64,000 nt of DNA from Adenophora triphylla var. japonica (GCA_022495995.1 JAFEMH010007531.1:1-64000); one strand, 5' to 3'; positions 44,293-62,442 are shown, numbered from the stretch's first letter. Numbers and translations are program-made. Notes: generated from the letters alone by a model not told the origin.

Positions 44293-44986
44293 ATGAGACT
44301 AGCAATATGTCAGGGGATTTTCATGGCTTGAAAAGTCTCATTATTGCAGAGAATGAATCAGCTTATTATGTTTATTATTTCGCTCATCAACTCTAGTTGA
44401 CTCTTGTAGTTGTGGTGAAAAACCATAAGGATGTGTGCTCTTTATTTAGTCATCTTTCTAATTTGTCAAACATTATTGAAGTTTCTTTCAACCGTAGTGA
44501 TATGTTTTGAACTGTTCAAATGCAAATGCTTGCTCAAGCAATTATTGATGGTGAATTTAAGACAGGGCGTGGTCTGAATCAGGAAGAGACTATTTAATGG
44601 CCCGGGGACACTCGTTGGAGCTCACACTTTGGATCAATTATTAATTTGTTTACTTTATTTTTTTCGTTGGTACGCTTTCTTGATATCATGGTGGAGGCTG
44701 CCACATGTTCAGATATTTGAGGGAATGTCAATATTCTTATTGATGTCATACATCAGTTTGAGTTTGTTTTCCTTTTTGCATTTGATGAAATCCATTTTGG
44801 GGATCACACATGATATATCACAAGCCTTACAAAAGAAAGATCAAGACATTGTAAATGTCATGACTCTCGTTAGTATTTCCAAGCAACGGTTGCAAGATAT
44901 GAGAGAAGGTGGTTGGGAGACGTTAATGAATGAAGTCCACAAATTTTGCGGAAAGCATAATTTGACCATTCTAAGTATGTAAGATA
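44293..44986 (+). pseudogene. hAT transposase part 4
   Basis: It continues part 3: SNMSGDFHGLKSLI, then YYVYYFAHQL (family: YVHCFAHQLQL), then KNHKDVCSLFSHLSNLSNII, then WPGDTRWSSHFGSI (family: TRWGSH). Several stops (about 44393, 44509, 44597) and frameshifts follow. The last open part reads LQDMREGGWETLMNEVHKFC up to the MITE. Confidence 0.85.
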
Positions 44987-45309
44987 CTCCTTCCGTCCCA
45001 CTTCAAATGGTCCCTTGGTTTATTTTACGGTTCTTAAGAAAAATAAATAAAGTGGGTAGAAATTAGAGGAGAGAAAATGTAAAAGTTAAATGTGTGGTAG
45101 GGAATAGGAGAGAAAATGCAAAAGTTAAAAATATTTAATAGGAGAGAGAATGAGTGGGAAGAATAGTAAGTTAATGATTGATTTTTTTGTAAATATGTGG
45201 AAATGATAAGGGTATAAATATATGGAAAACTTTCCATTTATGGAATGGACCAATTGAAGTGGGACGTCCCAAAAAGGAAATTGGACCATTTGAAGTGGGA
45301 CGGAGGGAG
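44987..45309. mobile_element. Stowaway-type MITE in the hAT transposase gene
   Basis: 323 bp with ends CTCCTTCCGTCCCACTTCAA / TTTGAAGTGGGACGGAGGGAG and TA on both sides (44985-44986, 45310-45311). A second inverted GTGGGACGTCCC lies just inside the right end. It separates transposase parts 4 and 5. Confidence 0.92.
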
Positions 45310-45933
45310 TACATTTGTAGCTCGAGGGAGACCAAGGCGCAATGGGGAAGTGTGCACAAATCTACACCGATATAAGGTTGATTTGTACTATAGTTTGATA
45401 GATTTGCAACTTCAAGAGTTAACCAATCGATTTGATAAGAAAAATACGAAGTTGATTCTGAGCATGGTTTGTCTTGATCCGAGGAACTTACTCTCCACAT
45501 TTAACAAGGCAAGACTAATTCAATTAGCGAAGTGTTATCCAACTGATTTTTTAGAGATGGACATCATTGTGCTTGAAAACCAACTTGAGAATTATATTTA
45601 TATATGATGTCCGCTCTAATGAAGACTTCTCTAATTTGAAAGGGATTGGAAATCTTGCAAAAAAAAATGGTTGAGTTGGAGAAAGATGGTATTTATCCAT
45701 TTGTTTATTTACTAATAAAGTTGACATTAACTTTGCTTGTTGGAATTGCCACGGTGGAAAGAGTATTTTCTGTAATGAAGTTTATCAAGAGTAGTTTTCG
45801 GAATAAAATGGACAATGATTGGATGAACGATTGCATGATAACATACATAGAGAAGGAAACATTTGATAGCATAAGAAATGAAGTTGTAATTCAACAATCT
45901 TTGCTTATGAAAAATCGAACACTTCCATCTTAG
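45310..45933 (+). pseudogene. hAT transposase part 5 (C-terminal dimerisation domain)
   Basis: LHRYKVDLYYSLIDLQLQEL and then, after a stop at about 45605, LTLLVGIATVERVFSVMKFI with NKMDNDWMNDCMITYIEK. These are the conserved hAT C-terminal dimerisation signatures (T-x-x-x-E-R-x-F-S-x-M). A stop at 45931 ends it at the expected place for the family. Confidence 0.88.
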
Positions 45934-46376
45934 TATTAGAATATAGTTTAAGCGCATTGAATATATGACTGCAACAATGGTGCCTTTTCGTAAGTAGTTT
46001 TATGGGTGTTTCTCTTACTTTTATATATCATATCCGTGTAAGTTTACCCCTCACTCACAATGTGCTATTTTGTTCACAATTGACCCATTTGTTGGTTCTT
46101 ATAGTAGTTGTTCCGTTTTGCCCTTGTGATAGTATAATCAATATCAAAGAAGACATTATCAAGTATTTCAAGTGGAGCAACTTTGAACAAATAGCTCATT
46201 CAACAAATTGTTCAAAATGATAAAGTCTAGAAAAATATTTGAGTTATGTTTTCTTGTATTGCATTATTAATTTATTAGAAGAAAATGTTTTGCTTATCAA
46301 ATACCATCATAAATTGTGACATTAATTTTTTTGATCCATGCTAATGAAAATTCCTGAATTCGCTACTGGCCTTTGC

Positions 46377-47040
46377 CCCTATCTATAGTATAAATGGAAA
46401 CGGGTCTGCTACAATACAAGTACAATGAACAGTTTCAAATGCCAAATTTTTCATTTTGCCCTCACTAAGTTGTCTCTTTTCCATTTTTCCCTTAAAAAAA
46501 AAATAATTTAAAAAAAAAAAAAAATGTGTCATCGGATACGGGCTTTTACTAGTATTAAAATATAAAGAGATTGTTTCCTGATTACCAAATGAAGACGACT
46601 ATGTGCAAGCTGTTAAAACTGGGTTCTAATTTTTGTTATTAATGTTATGCTTCTCGACTTTGACAAAAGCATGAGATTTTCATAATAACGTTAATCCCTT
46701 GTAAACTGAATAGACAATATCAACCAATAATAATATTAGTAATTGTTAATGTGTGATTATAAAGATAGCCAAAGAATTTTAGCTCATCATACAGCTTCAA
46801 TTAATTAAAAAAAAAATTAAAAATAATAATAAATAAAAAAATCAGAGGTGAGTGTAAAGATAAGTGAACAGCACTATAATCAAACAAAAGGGAGGATGTG
46901 ACATCTTGATATTTTTTTATTTATTTTTGCCTACGGCCAGCAAGATAGCCATAATTAGCAAGTATTTTAGCATGTCTTGTTAGGTCTGTGTGGTGAGAGT
47001 TGTAGGAGATCATATTGGGTATCTAATGAGCATTTAAAAA
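46377..47040. other. AT-rich intergenic DNA
   Basis: No coding signal. A-rich runs at 46495-46522 and 46805-46840. Nothing else recognised. Confidence 0.6.
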
Positions 47041-47046
47041 TAAGTA

Positions 47047-47158
47047 ACTCCTCCGTCTCAAAATTAACTCCTCCGTCTCAAAATATATGTCCATAAAATA
47101 AATAAAGAATGAACAAATTTGCAAAGTTTTTGAACATCAATTTTGAGGCAGGAGTAAC
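47047..47158. mobile_element. Short Stowaway-like MITE with duplicated end
   Basis: CTCCTCCGTCTCAAAAT occurs twice in tandem at 47048 and 47069 and in inverted form at the right end (ATTTTGAGGCAGGAG). The element is about 90-110 bp. 47159-47640 shows nothing recognisable. Confidence 0.65.
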
Positions 47159-47918
47159 TTAAACCCCCAGCCTCCGTAGGGTTGGCAAAAACTCAAACTC
47201 GTACAAAACCTGTAATAAACCGGTGAAATTTGGTAACAGAAATCGCTTTAAAAGCAATGGTCTTGTAGAATTCTGCATTCAGCACAAATTAGATGCAGGC
47301 AATGGGTTCTAGAGATATATAAATCTTTTAACGCCTGACACACGTAGAATTGCGACCCGCACACAGAGAGAAAACTGGGCTAAAATGAACAAAATAACTC
47401 TGTAATGTAAACAGATAACACCTGACTAATTAACGTCGCAAATGCACTGGCTAGAACATAAAAACTGTCCCTGAACTTGATCAATGTTTTGTATATTCAT
47501 TCATAGACATTGACCTCAACAAGATATACACAAAAGGCAAAATAGCTTCTTTTTCTGCTCACTACATAAATGATGGCTTGATAAAAGGTAAGCAAACAGG
47601 AGTTCTAGCAAAAGTTTACTTAATGGTCTATCGAATTATCTACCAATGGCAAGACAATCGCATATATTCTTCATAAATCAAATTTAAAACTAAAATCATT
47701 ACTCTCAAATAATAACATTGAGCACATTGGTAATCTTTAGCACCGACAAAGTCTGGTCTGGTCCACAAAGTGAACGCGTATGAATAACTATTTGCAAGAA
47801 TACAATTAACAATGAAGCATCCTGGCTCTTTTTCTCTTACAATTTCAGTTTGAGGCAAAAGGATATCACCACAACTTGGTATTAAATAATCAGATGATAA
47901 CATGGTGTGTATATCAAC

Positions 47919-48226
47919 CTTAATAAGAAGGGGTTAGCAGAATTCAGGCAACCAGAGCCAAGTATAACCAAGGCAACCACTCTTGCTATTTTGGAATAAA
48001 ACACAACAACTTGTCCTTTCTCCTTCCCACTACCTCCGCTCCATTCATTGCTCAGTGGCTTTCTTTGCTGACCGGGAACTAGTTTCTTCTCTTTATTCTT
48101 CTGCTCTACGTCATCATTTGTCACCGGACAAGAGCTGCTGGTGACAAGGGGACCTAAGAAAAGAGTTAAGCACATAGTTTCAGGTCTTTGGAGCTTTTTC
48201 CAGACTTGACTAGTAAACACCTTCAT
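47919..48226 (-). CDS. Hypothetical protein, candidate exon
   Basis: An open minus-strand frame starts with ATG at 48226 (MKVFTSQVWKKLQRPETM). It includes a Lys/Glu/Gln-rich middle and a hydrophobic stretch (ARVVALVILGSGCL). There is a possible splice acceptor at about 48153 and a possible donor after 47919 (AAG/GTTGAT). The frame also stays open to 47882. I do not recognise it. It could be a short gene, an exon of a longer one, or chance. Confidence 0.2.
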
Positions 48227-48357
48227 TAGGTTTCTACTATCTCAGTTTTCTATCATTTCTCTAATAATTCTCATATTTCATTACGGTGAAGTTTTTTCCC
48301 ATTCAATATAGCGTTTCTATTGGCATATCTACAGAAACTTTTATTTACTTTTTTATA

Positions 48358-48695
48358 CTCCCTCCGCCCCGTAACGATAGTCCCATTGGAATATTTAAAC
48401 ATTTTAACAACCTATTTTCATTTCCATCACTAACTTTACTGATGTTTACTTATTACTCCATACTCCCTCTTCTCCCTTGATTACCTCTCATCCTTTTCCT
48501 TTTCCTTTTCCTCTTCCTCTTTTTCCTTGGTTATCTCTCATCCTCTTCCTCTTCCTCTTCCTCTTCCTCTTCCTCTTCCTCTTCATCCTTGGTTGGCAAT
48601 TTTGGAATGATTTAACCTAACAATTGTGGAAATGGGACTATCTTTTTGGGACAAAGAAAAATGGCAAATGGGAACAACTTTATGGGAGGAGGGAG
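48358..48695. mobile_element. Stowaway-like MITE with internal (TCTTCC)n
   Basis: The ends are CTCCCTCCGCCCC and GGGAGGAGGGAG. TA precedes it but the right flank is TTT, so the duplication is worn. The centre (about 48490-48592) has expanded into TTTTCC / TCTTCC repeats. Confidence 0.75.
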
Positions 48696-48879
48696 TTTGA
48701 ATTAAAATGCCGTGAGCACTAAAAGTACTTTCATATAAGCACTCTCCTACGAGTTATTACAACAAGTCTACTACCTGATCTCTATACAGGACAAAATGAG
48801 AATATGTCTTCCAAAATTTAGCTGCCACTGCTAAATATAATGCCATTGTCAGTAGACATTTCTTTTGGAATTCACTATA

Positions 48880-49050
48880 CATGTTTCGTGCATTTTTTAG
48901 CAAAACAAATTTTCCTAAATGACATGTTTTCTACATATTTCTCTGCCAAGGGCAATAGTTCACCATATTTACCATCAATTCTAAGTTTTGCGTCCAAAGT
49001 GTCCTCATCAAGAATAAATTTGGACCCATGTCCACTTGATTTGATATTTG
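48880..49050 (-). other. Unrecognised open frame without a start
   Basis: On the minus strand a frame of about 57 codons is open and has protein-like composition (ILDEDTLDAKLRIDGKYGEL), preceded by an AG acceptor-like site. No family recognised. The remaining stretch 49051-50160 shows no gene. Confidence 0.15.
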
Positions 49051-50160
49051 GCTAATATTACTTCAAAACTAACATTATTTCTAAATTCTTGTTCAGTACA
49101 AGACACATTAAGGTGGGGAAGGAGTAGGAACATGAAGGTCCATCACTAGAAGCAACTAACATGATGGAGTGGATACAGTGTTGTGGAGAACTAAAGTGGG
49201 ACAGACAAGTTCTCACGAACATCCAATCCCACGAATTGAATGATCCAACAAAACTGGATCTAAAAATACTATAGTTAGAGGATAACTATATCATGTTTTG
49301 GACAAACACAGTTAAATTCGTCTCTTTATCCAAAAAATTACGGCTTACGTCTCAACTGCACCATTATTTCATAGTGGCTCTGCTAAGTTAGATAGATCCT
49401 GTAGTATTATGGGGAGCAAGGAAATCCCAATTGATTTTGGTCTTGGATTATCTGCTGTAGGTTGGTTACATAAGTAACTGTTTTAAAAGTGTGTTACCTT
49501 TGCTAATGAAATACCATAGAATATGGACACGTTTCAGCTAATACAAGCACCCAATCAAACCAACCCCTTCTTGATAATAGTACTCATGTTGGCTTAAAAG
49601 CTAAAGTGCTAGACCTAATACATGTTTGACTTTGAATAAGAGGAATCATTTATCTTTTTGCAATAGGTTTTGGCCAATATATCTATTCAGAAGTGGCTGC
49701 AGGGGAGGTAAGAAAAACCATAAAAAATCCTGACATAACTTGCTAGAATACCATTAAGGTACCAACCTACTCTTTGTATCAATGGATGTCTCACTAATAG
49801 ATCTACAAAAAAAAAAAAACACTATATGTTGGCAAAGAAAAAACCTTGAAAATAACTACAGTGAAAGAATCAACTAACTATCAGCACATACAAGTTGGCC
49901 TTTATGCCCTTTTATTTCCTGGAGAACAAATCCTATCTAAATAATGTGCTAATGCTTAATTGAAGATATGTGCTTCCCTGATAAGTGACAAATAGCAATG
50001 ATATCAATTTCCACAGGGGTAGACTGCATAAAAACCTTTGGAGAGTGTTGTGAGCTTTATGATCAAATACAATAATTCTACTTGACATGTGAAAGGTCAT
50101 TCTCATCACACAAGAGAAGGGTCTCCAGCATTTAACAGGCCATCATTAACATGTGGGAAC

Positions 50161-50582
50161 AGGTCCATCTGCAGGGTATGTACTCCTACAAACAATGGAA
50201 AGAGGAACTACTATTGGAGCAACTAGAAAACGTCAATTCCTTAGAAAGTAAACCTTTCTAGTCCGAGGAATGATTAATTTCAGAGCAGAATAAAAACGGT
50301 GTACCACTATCAAAACTCTGTGATTTAGTGCATGCTGCTGAGATGACACTCGGAGGTCCATCTGCAGGGGCGAGCTCCGGGAATAGTCGGAGCCATACCC
50401 GTATGTACTCCTACAAACAATGGAAAGAGGAACTACTATTGGAGCAACTAGAAAACGTCAATTCCTTAGAAAGTAAACCTTTCTAGTCCGAGGAATGATT
50501 AATTTCAGAGCAGAATAAAAACGGTGTACCACTATCAAAACTCTGTGATTTAGTGCATGCTGCTGAGATGGCACTCGGAGGC
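50161..50582. repeat. 225-bp tandem duplication
   Basis: 50176-50356 repeats at 50401-50581 with about one substitution, and the leader AGGTCCATCTGCAGGG is also repeated at 50161 and 50355. A 31-bp piece with inverted GCTCCG/CGGAGC separates the copies. A shorter third relative (ACGGTGTACCACTA...ACTCTGTGATTTAG) is at 50746-50781. Confidence 0.92.
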
Positions 50583-50639
50583 TTAATCGTTGGCTTGAAT
50601 TTCCAAAGAGGAGTTGGCCAAATGAACGAATGATTTTCA

Positions 50640-50841
50640 GCAAAATTACCAATTTCGTCCCTGACCTTGACATTTTTTCGTATTAGAACCTACACTATTT
50701 TTTTTCTCGATATCGTTTCCAACCTATGACATTTACATAAGTTGAAACGGTGTACCACTAAGAAACTCTGTGATTTAGGGACAAATACAAAAAAGACGAA
50801 AAAACGGACAGAGGTCAGGGACAAAATTGGAATTTTTTGCC
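50640..50841. mobile_element. Small inverted-repeat element (MITE)
   Basis: The ends GCAAAATTACCAATTTCGTCCCTGACC-like and the reverse (AGGTCAGGGACAAAATTGG) are inverted over roughly 28 bp. The length is about 200 bp. The superfamily is uncertain. 50842-52247 has no recognised gene. Confidence 0.6.
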
Positions 50842-52247
50842 ACTAAATTTCCAATATAAGTGAAGATGGTGGTTATCTTGTCCTGGTTGTACACTTGCTT
50901 CCCACATACACGTGGTCCTACAAGCTCCATCATGAAAATATGATTGTCCAAAATCAAACAGATGAGAGTCATGAGACGACATTGAGCAATAGGGAACAAT
51001 CCAGAAAGTCCAAAGAAATGACACCTCGTGGTGCGGTGCCCTAGGATAACAACGATGAACATGTATGAGGTTCCAGCCTACAAAGTTGAGTGGTCCTACA
51101 TGGACCATTATTTAGAGTGAAAACATCCACCAATGGTTAATGTTTCATAATGCGTAGACCTCAATGCGATGTTAGAAGTTGAGTTAGACTTTGATTTTAT
51201 AATTTCAGTTGTTTACCGGGAGCATTCTCCGTGTCCTTGAAGTACGAAGATATTAGAAGATAATTTAGACTTTGAATCCATAACCAAAGTTGTTTTATTG
51301 GGGAACATTCTCCATACCCTCTAAGTATGAACAGCTTACTCAAAGGATGCTGTTGTGAAGCTATATAATTAATGTAGATAGTGTTCCAAAGTAAGTGGAA
51401 GTCAATAAGTGCACTTAGCACTTCTCACAAATGACAAGTCTTTAGATGCCTGTTGACACTTAGCATAATAACTAACTGAAGTAAGGGGATTCAAAGAAAA
51501 GAATTTCATTATTGCACCTGCTTCCCCTGGTTCAAGGTGTATACTGGTACATATGCATTTGGCAAGGGCTGTTCAAACAGGAAGGTTAGGACAATTTAGC
51601 AGTTAAAGTTAAGATCTTCTAAATAAAAATTTGCTAAGTGATTAAATTTGAATGGGGGATACATATGTATATATATTGATTAATGAATGATATTGACGAA
51701 AAGTAAGGAAGCAGTACCTACAATTTGCAACAAAGAGATCAATCCATGCACTGTTGATTCTATAAACAATTTTACTCCAAAGTATTTGTTATTTCTAATG
51801 CAATGATTTCAGGGCATGTAGCAATTTAAGTATACAAATACTACATACAACATGAAGTAAACAATGTCAGATCTGGAGCAATGCAGGACTATAGTCTATA
51901 GACCCCACATACAAAATTAGCCAAGGTAGCAGGAGTGCGAGACATATTCATATTTTACATCTACTATTGAGGAAGAGACAAATTAGTAAGGATAAGATGA
52001 TTCTGATTATAAAAAGTAGAGTACTCCTTATATATTTATTTAAAATGAAGAGAGATGATAATTTTATTTCATATAAGAAATTACATGTACTTTACATAGT
52101 GGCATTCATTGTTCATAAGAATATGACTGCCTCTCTTCAATAAATACTCGTAAAAAGCTGAACAAAGATAGTAAATATGCAGAAGAAATGAGGAATACCC
52201 AACCTGTTACAACAGAAACTCCATCATTTGAGATTCACAAAAATTCT

Positions 52248-58682
<6,435 letters not shown>

Positions 58683-58835
58683 GGCAGTCTCTTGTTGAGG
58701 CGGTGGCGGTGTAACTCAGAACTTAGAAAGAGGAGAGACTAGAGAGTACTACCCACAACACAAATAAAGAAGATCCGGTCACGAGGGGAGAAAATATGGG
58801 ACCCACTGAGAAGTGTTTATGGAAAATCTCAGACT

Positions 58836-58920
58836 GACACGTGGCTCTCGGGATACACTTATCTTCACTTTTGTTTTAGCTCCGCTTCTCAATCGTACGT
58901 CACACGTCAGCACGTGAGCC
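58836..58920 (-). promoter_or_regulatory. Two G-box motifs upstream of the PGM start codon
   Basis: CACGTG occurs at 58838-58843 and 58911-58916, about 155 and 230 bp upstream of the ATG, with ACGTCA-type motifs between them (about 58896-58908). G-boxes bind bZIP/bHLH factors in plants; a link to light or sugar control is inference. 58683-58800 is the likely 5' UTR and core promoter, with no clear TATA. Confidence 0.5.
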
Positions 58921-58976
58921 CGCTTCCATTCAATTTGGATATTGAAATAGTAGAGATACTCTCTTAAATTCGAATA

Positions 58977-59220
58977 CTCCCTCCGTCTCAATAAGTCTCA
59001 ATAAGTGATTCACCCTTTTGGGTGGACACGCAAATTATCAAAATGGGAGGAAAAAAAATATTTTGAGTGTAATTTGAAAATAAAAGAGAGAATTAGTGGA
59101 GAAAATAGTAAATTATAAATTGCGTGAAAGTATTAAAATAATGTAGAGAGAGAATGAGTGGAGAAAATAAGAAAGATTAACTTTTGTCAAAAAAGGAAAG
59201 CATGCTTCAACGAAACACCC
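58977..59220. mobile_element. One-ended Stowaway-like MITE remnant
   Basis: TA followed by CTCCCTCCGTCTCAATAAG at 58977, with typical GAGAGAATGAGTGGAGAAA interior sequence, but the right terminal repeat is missing; similarity to such elements fades near 59220. It lies about 295 bp upstream of the PGM start codon. 59221-59530 is unremarkable AT-rich DNA. Confidence 0.6.
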
Positions 59221-59567
59221 TTTTAGTTAATTAATAAACGTTTATTGCACTATGAGATCATTTATCCTAAAGATGAATATCGTCCATATAAATTTGTCAT
59301 CAAATTTCAACCATGCATCTAGTTATATTAACATCTGATTTATTTAAAAATTGTTGCATCATGTGAACTTTAAGAACTTTTCACCGTCTCTCGTGAATCA
59401 ATGTGATTGTTGCCATTAATAATAAAAAGACAAAATCTACAATTTTCCATTCAAGCCCTATTATTAATATTCTTTTCTTTCTATAGCCATGATATTTCTG
59501 CCTAAGCATGTGCATATCCATGGTAATAACATGTACTACTTCCTCTCCGTCCGTGTCAAAATAAATA

Positions 59568-59855
59568 CTCCCTCCGTCCCACCAACATTGATATCAAATT
59601 TCTGGGCACGAAGATTAAGGAAAAGTAAGTGAGAAAAAAAGTAAAAGAAAATGTTGTGAGTATGAAGAATTAAATAGGAAAGAGAATTAGTGGGAGGAAT
59701 AGTTAGGAGAAAGAATGTTGTGAGTGTAAAAGTGAAATAGGAGAGAGAATGAGTGGGGTAAATAGTGAAGATTCCTTTGCTATTTTGGACAGTATCAGTT
59801 TTGGTGGGACGGACCAAAAAGAAAATAAGTATCAGTTTTAGTGGGACGGAGGAAA
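59568..59855. mobile_element. Stowaway-type MITE
   Basis: Left end CTCCCTCCGTCCCACC after TA; right end GTGGGACGGAGGAA near TA. An extra internal copy of GTGGGACGGACC lies at 59802-59814, and a further CTCTCCGTCCGTGTC stands just left of it at about 59543. The interior is typical purine-rich MITE sequence. Confidence 0.8.
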
Positions 59856-60313
59856 TAAATGTTAAAAAAAAATTCAAATTTGTTTTTTTTTTCATTTACT
59901 TCTATTACATTCATGCTCATTTCCTTGCTTATTTACTATTTTTGATAATGAAAAAAAGTAATTCAAAATCTTTATATTGTAGGTTTATTTTCAAAAAATA
60001 ATTCACCAAAAACAAATCCAAATTCCACGATCTACCGGGTATTGGGTACGTTATGGCACATTCATCAGTGCGAGCATACTTTGCATAAGCCTCAAGCATA
60101 CGTTGCACAACCCCATAGGCAAGTTATAAGACTTTGCCACGGGCAAGCCTAGGTGCAAAATACTTCATCCCAATATGATACAGTGATTGATAGTTTACTG
60201 TATCTCTTTTTTTTTTTAAATATATATATATAAATCTATAACTATATAATGAGGCAAGTGTAAGCATTTCAGCACACCCATTTTTTTCTCGCTCAAACAA
60301 GCACTTGGACTGA
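59856..60313. other. Intergenic DNA without recognised features
   Basis: AT-rich, with T-runs at 59884-59892 and a short (TA)n at about 60220-60230. No gene seen. Confidence 0.5.
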
Positions 60314-61240
60314 ATAAAGACCAGATTCATTCCTCCAAAGATCAGTTACTTAGTGCCATGGCTATGGGGAGTTTGTGGGTTGACATTCTTTTGCGCTTTT
60401 ATTTGTGCAGCGGTAACGAGAGAATCAAAGTCTAGACTCCGCACTCCGATTACCACGCAATTGCAGCAGCACGATGTTGCAAACGGTTTCGGTACAGGTA
60501 TCTCTTCTCTCCACTCACCTTTTCTCCCTCTTAATCCAATCTCATATCCCTAAATTACTAAATTCTTAACAAATTTAGGGCTTTGAAATTGAAACTCTTT
60601 CAAATTTTGAATGATTTCTATCAATTGCATTTGAAGCCAAGCCCTTGAAGCACAATTAGGGGATGTCTATGTTGCATCTTTATTTTGGTCAATCTTGATC
60701 CTCTTTCATTGTTGAAGTATGCTTTTTAGTCCAATAACTACAATATTTTTGTTTTTGAATGTTTAAAAAATGGTTGAAATGGCAATTCCCATCCTAAAAG
60801 CCGAAGCATGAGTAATATTATTTCATTCCATTCGAGTTTCTATGATTATATTTGCTTCCTTTTGTAAAAGAAATGTGCGTATCACCTCAAATTTTGATCA
60901 GTTTCTCTATTTTAAAGGTTTGATATTTGTTTTTTTTTTTAATTGAGAAATTGGTTAATCTAAGCCATAATCTGGTACATATGATGTCTTTATGTATCAT
61001 TTTTTACTGTTGCAATTGAAAATCATTAATATATTTTACTCTCATACACTTGTATTTACAAGATTGTTTATTTTTCAGAGAAAACACAGAGCCAACATTG
61101 TTTTCCATTGTTTCAGATGTAACTGGTTTGTTTCTAATTTTTCTTTTCCAATCTTCATTATTCCAGGGTCATCTATGATACTTGCTGTTTCACCCCAACA
61201 AATCACTTTACATGTTCCGCATCTTAACCATCCATCTTGA
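60314..61240 (+). CDS. Candidate small two-exon gene, unrecognised
   Basis: An open frame from at least 60314 to 60497 contains a hydrophobic segment (LWGVCGLTFFCAFICAAV), then a basic stretch. It ends at a GT donor (GGTACAG/GTATCT) and can be spliced in frame to 61167-61240 (acceptor TTCCAG/GG), which reads SSMILAVSPQQITLHVPHL to a TGA. The only good-context ATG (GCCATGGCT at 60358) is in another frame and gives just 25 codons, so the start is unresolved. Chance is possible. Confidence 0.25.
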
Positions 61241-61454
61241 GGTAACGTCTTGGAGTAACACCTTGAAATTATTTGTTGTATATTCCCTATTTTTCAGGAA
61301 CAGAGTTATAAATGAATTATCCACCTTCATGACCGTTCAAAGACTTAGTCCAAGGCGCCATAACAACTCCATTTATCAATCAAAGGGATAACGGCTGATC
61401 ATCATCAACAAAGGGCGAGATTCTAGGCGAAATATCAGGGATGGCATTCAAGTT

Positions 61455-61750
61455 GTTGTTTCGGTTATAATTACAAATATATAAATCCTTTGTTATGCAC
61501 ATGTATTCACGTTTCACATTATACTTCCTACTCCTACTGCACTTTGTACTCGCAAATTACTAAATTCAATAACACTTTTTGGTTAAGGTAGGCTTTTCCT
61601 AAAGCCTCCCGAGGTTTTTTTCCCTGCGAACGATTGTTCAAAGGTTTTCCTCGTTACATCTTCGTGTTCATCTTGTTTTGTGAATTATATTCCATTTGTG
61701 CCCAGACATCCTTGATAGATAAATTAAATTGTTGAAATTTGTCCAAAACA
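61455..61750 (+). repeat. Probable 5' LTR end of a gypsy element (left boundary approximate)
   Basis: A TATA-like ATATATAAATCC is at about 61475, and the LTR appears to end ...CCAAAACA at 61750 directly before a PBS. The left end was not fixed. 61241-61454 holds nothing recognised. Confidence 0.5.
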
Positions 61751-61753
61751 ATT

Positions 61754-61770
61754 TGGCGCCGTCTGCGGGA
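61754..61770 (+). promoter_or_regulatory. Primer binding site, TGGCGCCGTCTGCGGGA
   Basis: A standard gypsy-type PBS three bases after the LTR end. It sits 26 bp upstream of the gag ATG. Confidence 0.8.
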
Positions 61771-61796
61771 ACTTTGGTTTTTAGATTCCAATCGAG

Positions 61797-62300
61797 ATGA
61801 GCAATCCTACTTCAGCAATGTCTACCCCCATCATTACGACTGGGGCAAGAACCAACGCGTCAAGCTTGCCCATGACATCTAGCATGCATTCACCTATTGG
61901 ATCTGGCGCTGTTACGTCTCAAAACCAGGGGCTCAACTTGGGAGGATCTTCATCCATGACGCTTCCTGGAATTTCACTAGAAGTGGTCACTGCCATGATG
62001 GCTATGATGCAGCAGTTGAAGGATCAGCTTGATAGACAGCAACAGACCAATCAGACGATCTTCACTTACCTCGACAGACTACGACGTGATCTATCGTCTT
62101 CAGGGCACGGCGTTCCAATAGTCAGCTTGCCGGAGACCTCACCTTTGCAGCCTAGGACTCTTTTCTCAGATGCTGGGACGAGTACATAGGGCGGTCAAGG
62201 CAGCATGTCTATGGCCAGCGCTGTCCAGACAGAAAGCACCGCTGTTACTTTAAGTACCCCAATCTGGATCACCCCCTTTCAAACACACGGGAAACACCGC
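61797..62300 (+). pseudogene. gypsy gag N-terminus, one stop and then interrupted
   Basis: The ATG at 61797 opens a Ser/Thr-rich N terminus with a Met/Gln-rich coiled-coil-like segment (VVTAMMAMMQQLKDQLDRQQ), typical of gypsy gag leaders. A TAG at 62187-62189 interrupts it, but the same frame reads on from 62190. The frame then runs into sequence that looks like the LTR of another element, at an undetermined point near 62250-62340. The gag domain proper is not present in the window. Confidence 0.6.
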
Positions 62301-62442
62301 AGACTCATCAACGCAGTCTCGGAGACCTCTGGCACTCAAAACCCTCTCAAACCCCCAACCAAACCAAGGAAGGAGCCTTCCTGGGATAAAAAGGGACAAA
62401 AGGACCTTTTGGGAATTTTCAGGAAATCAGAAAAGCAATTAA

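Larger units (their letters stand above)
23217..46368 (+). mobile_element. hAT transposon (DUF4371/ZMYM1-like transposase) carrying five nested insertions
   Basis: The ends are inverted: CAGCAGCGAATTTAG at 23217 and CTGAATTCGCTACTG at 46368. Flanking octamers GTCTTACC and GCCTTTGC agree at 5 of 8 positions, a worn hAT-size target duplication. Removing the insertions at 24492-26080, 26601-42630, 42735-44292 and 44987-45309 leaves about 3.6 kb encoding one transposase in collinear order: TTF zinc finger, catalytic region, dimerisation region. Stops and frameshifts show it is inactive. Confidence 0.85.

Noticed and set aside
48480..48600. Pyrimidine-rich repeat as a regulatory element
   Set aside because: Better explained as an expanded TCTTCC microsatellite inside a MITE.
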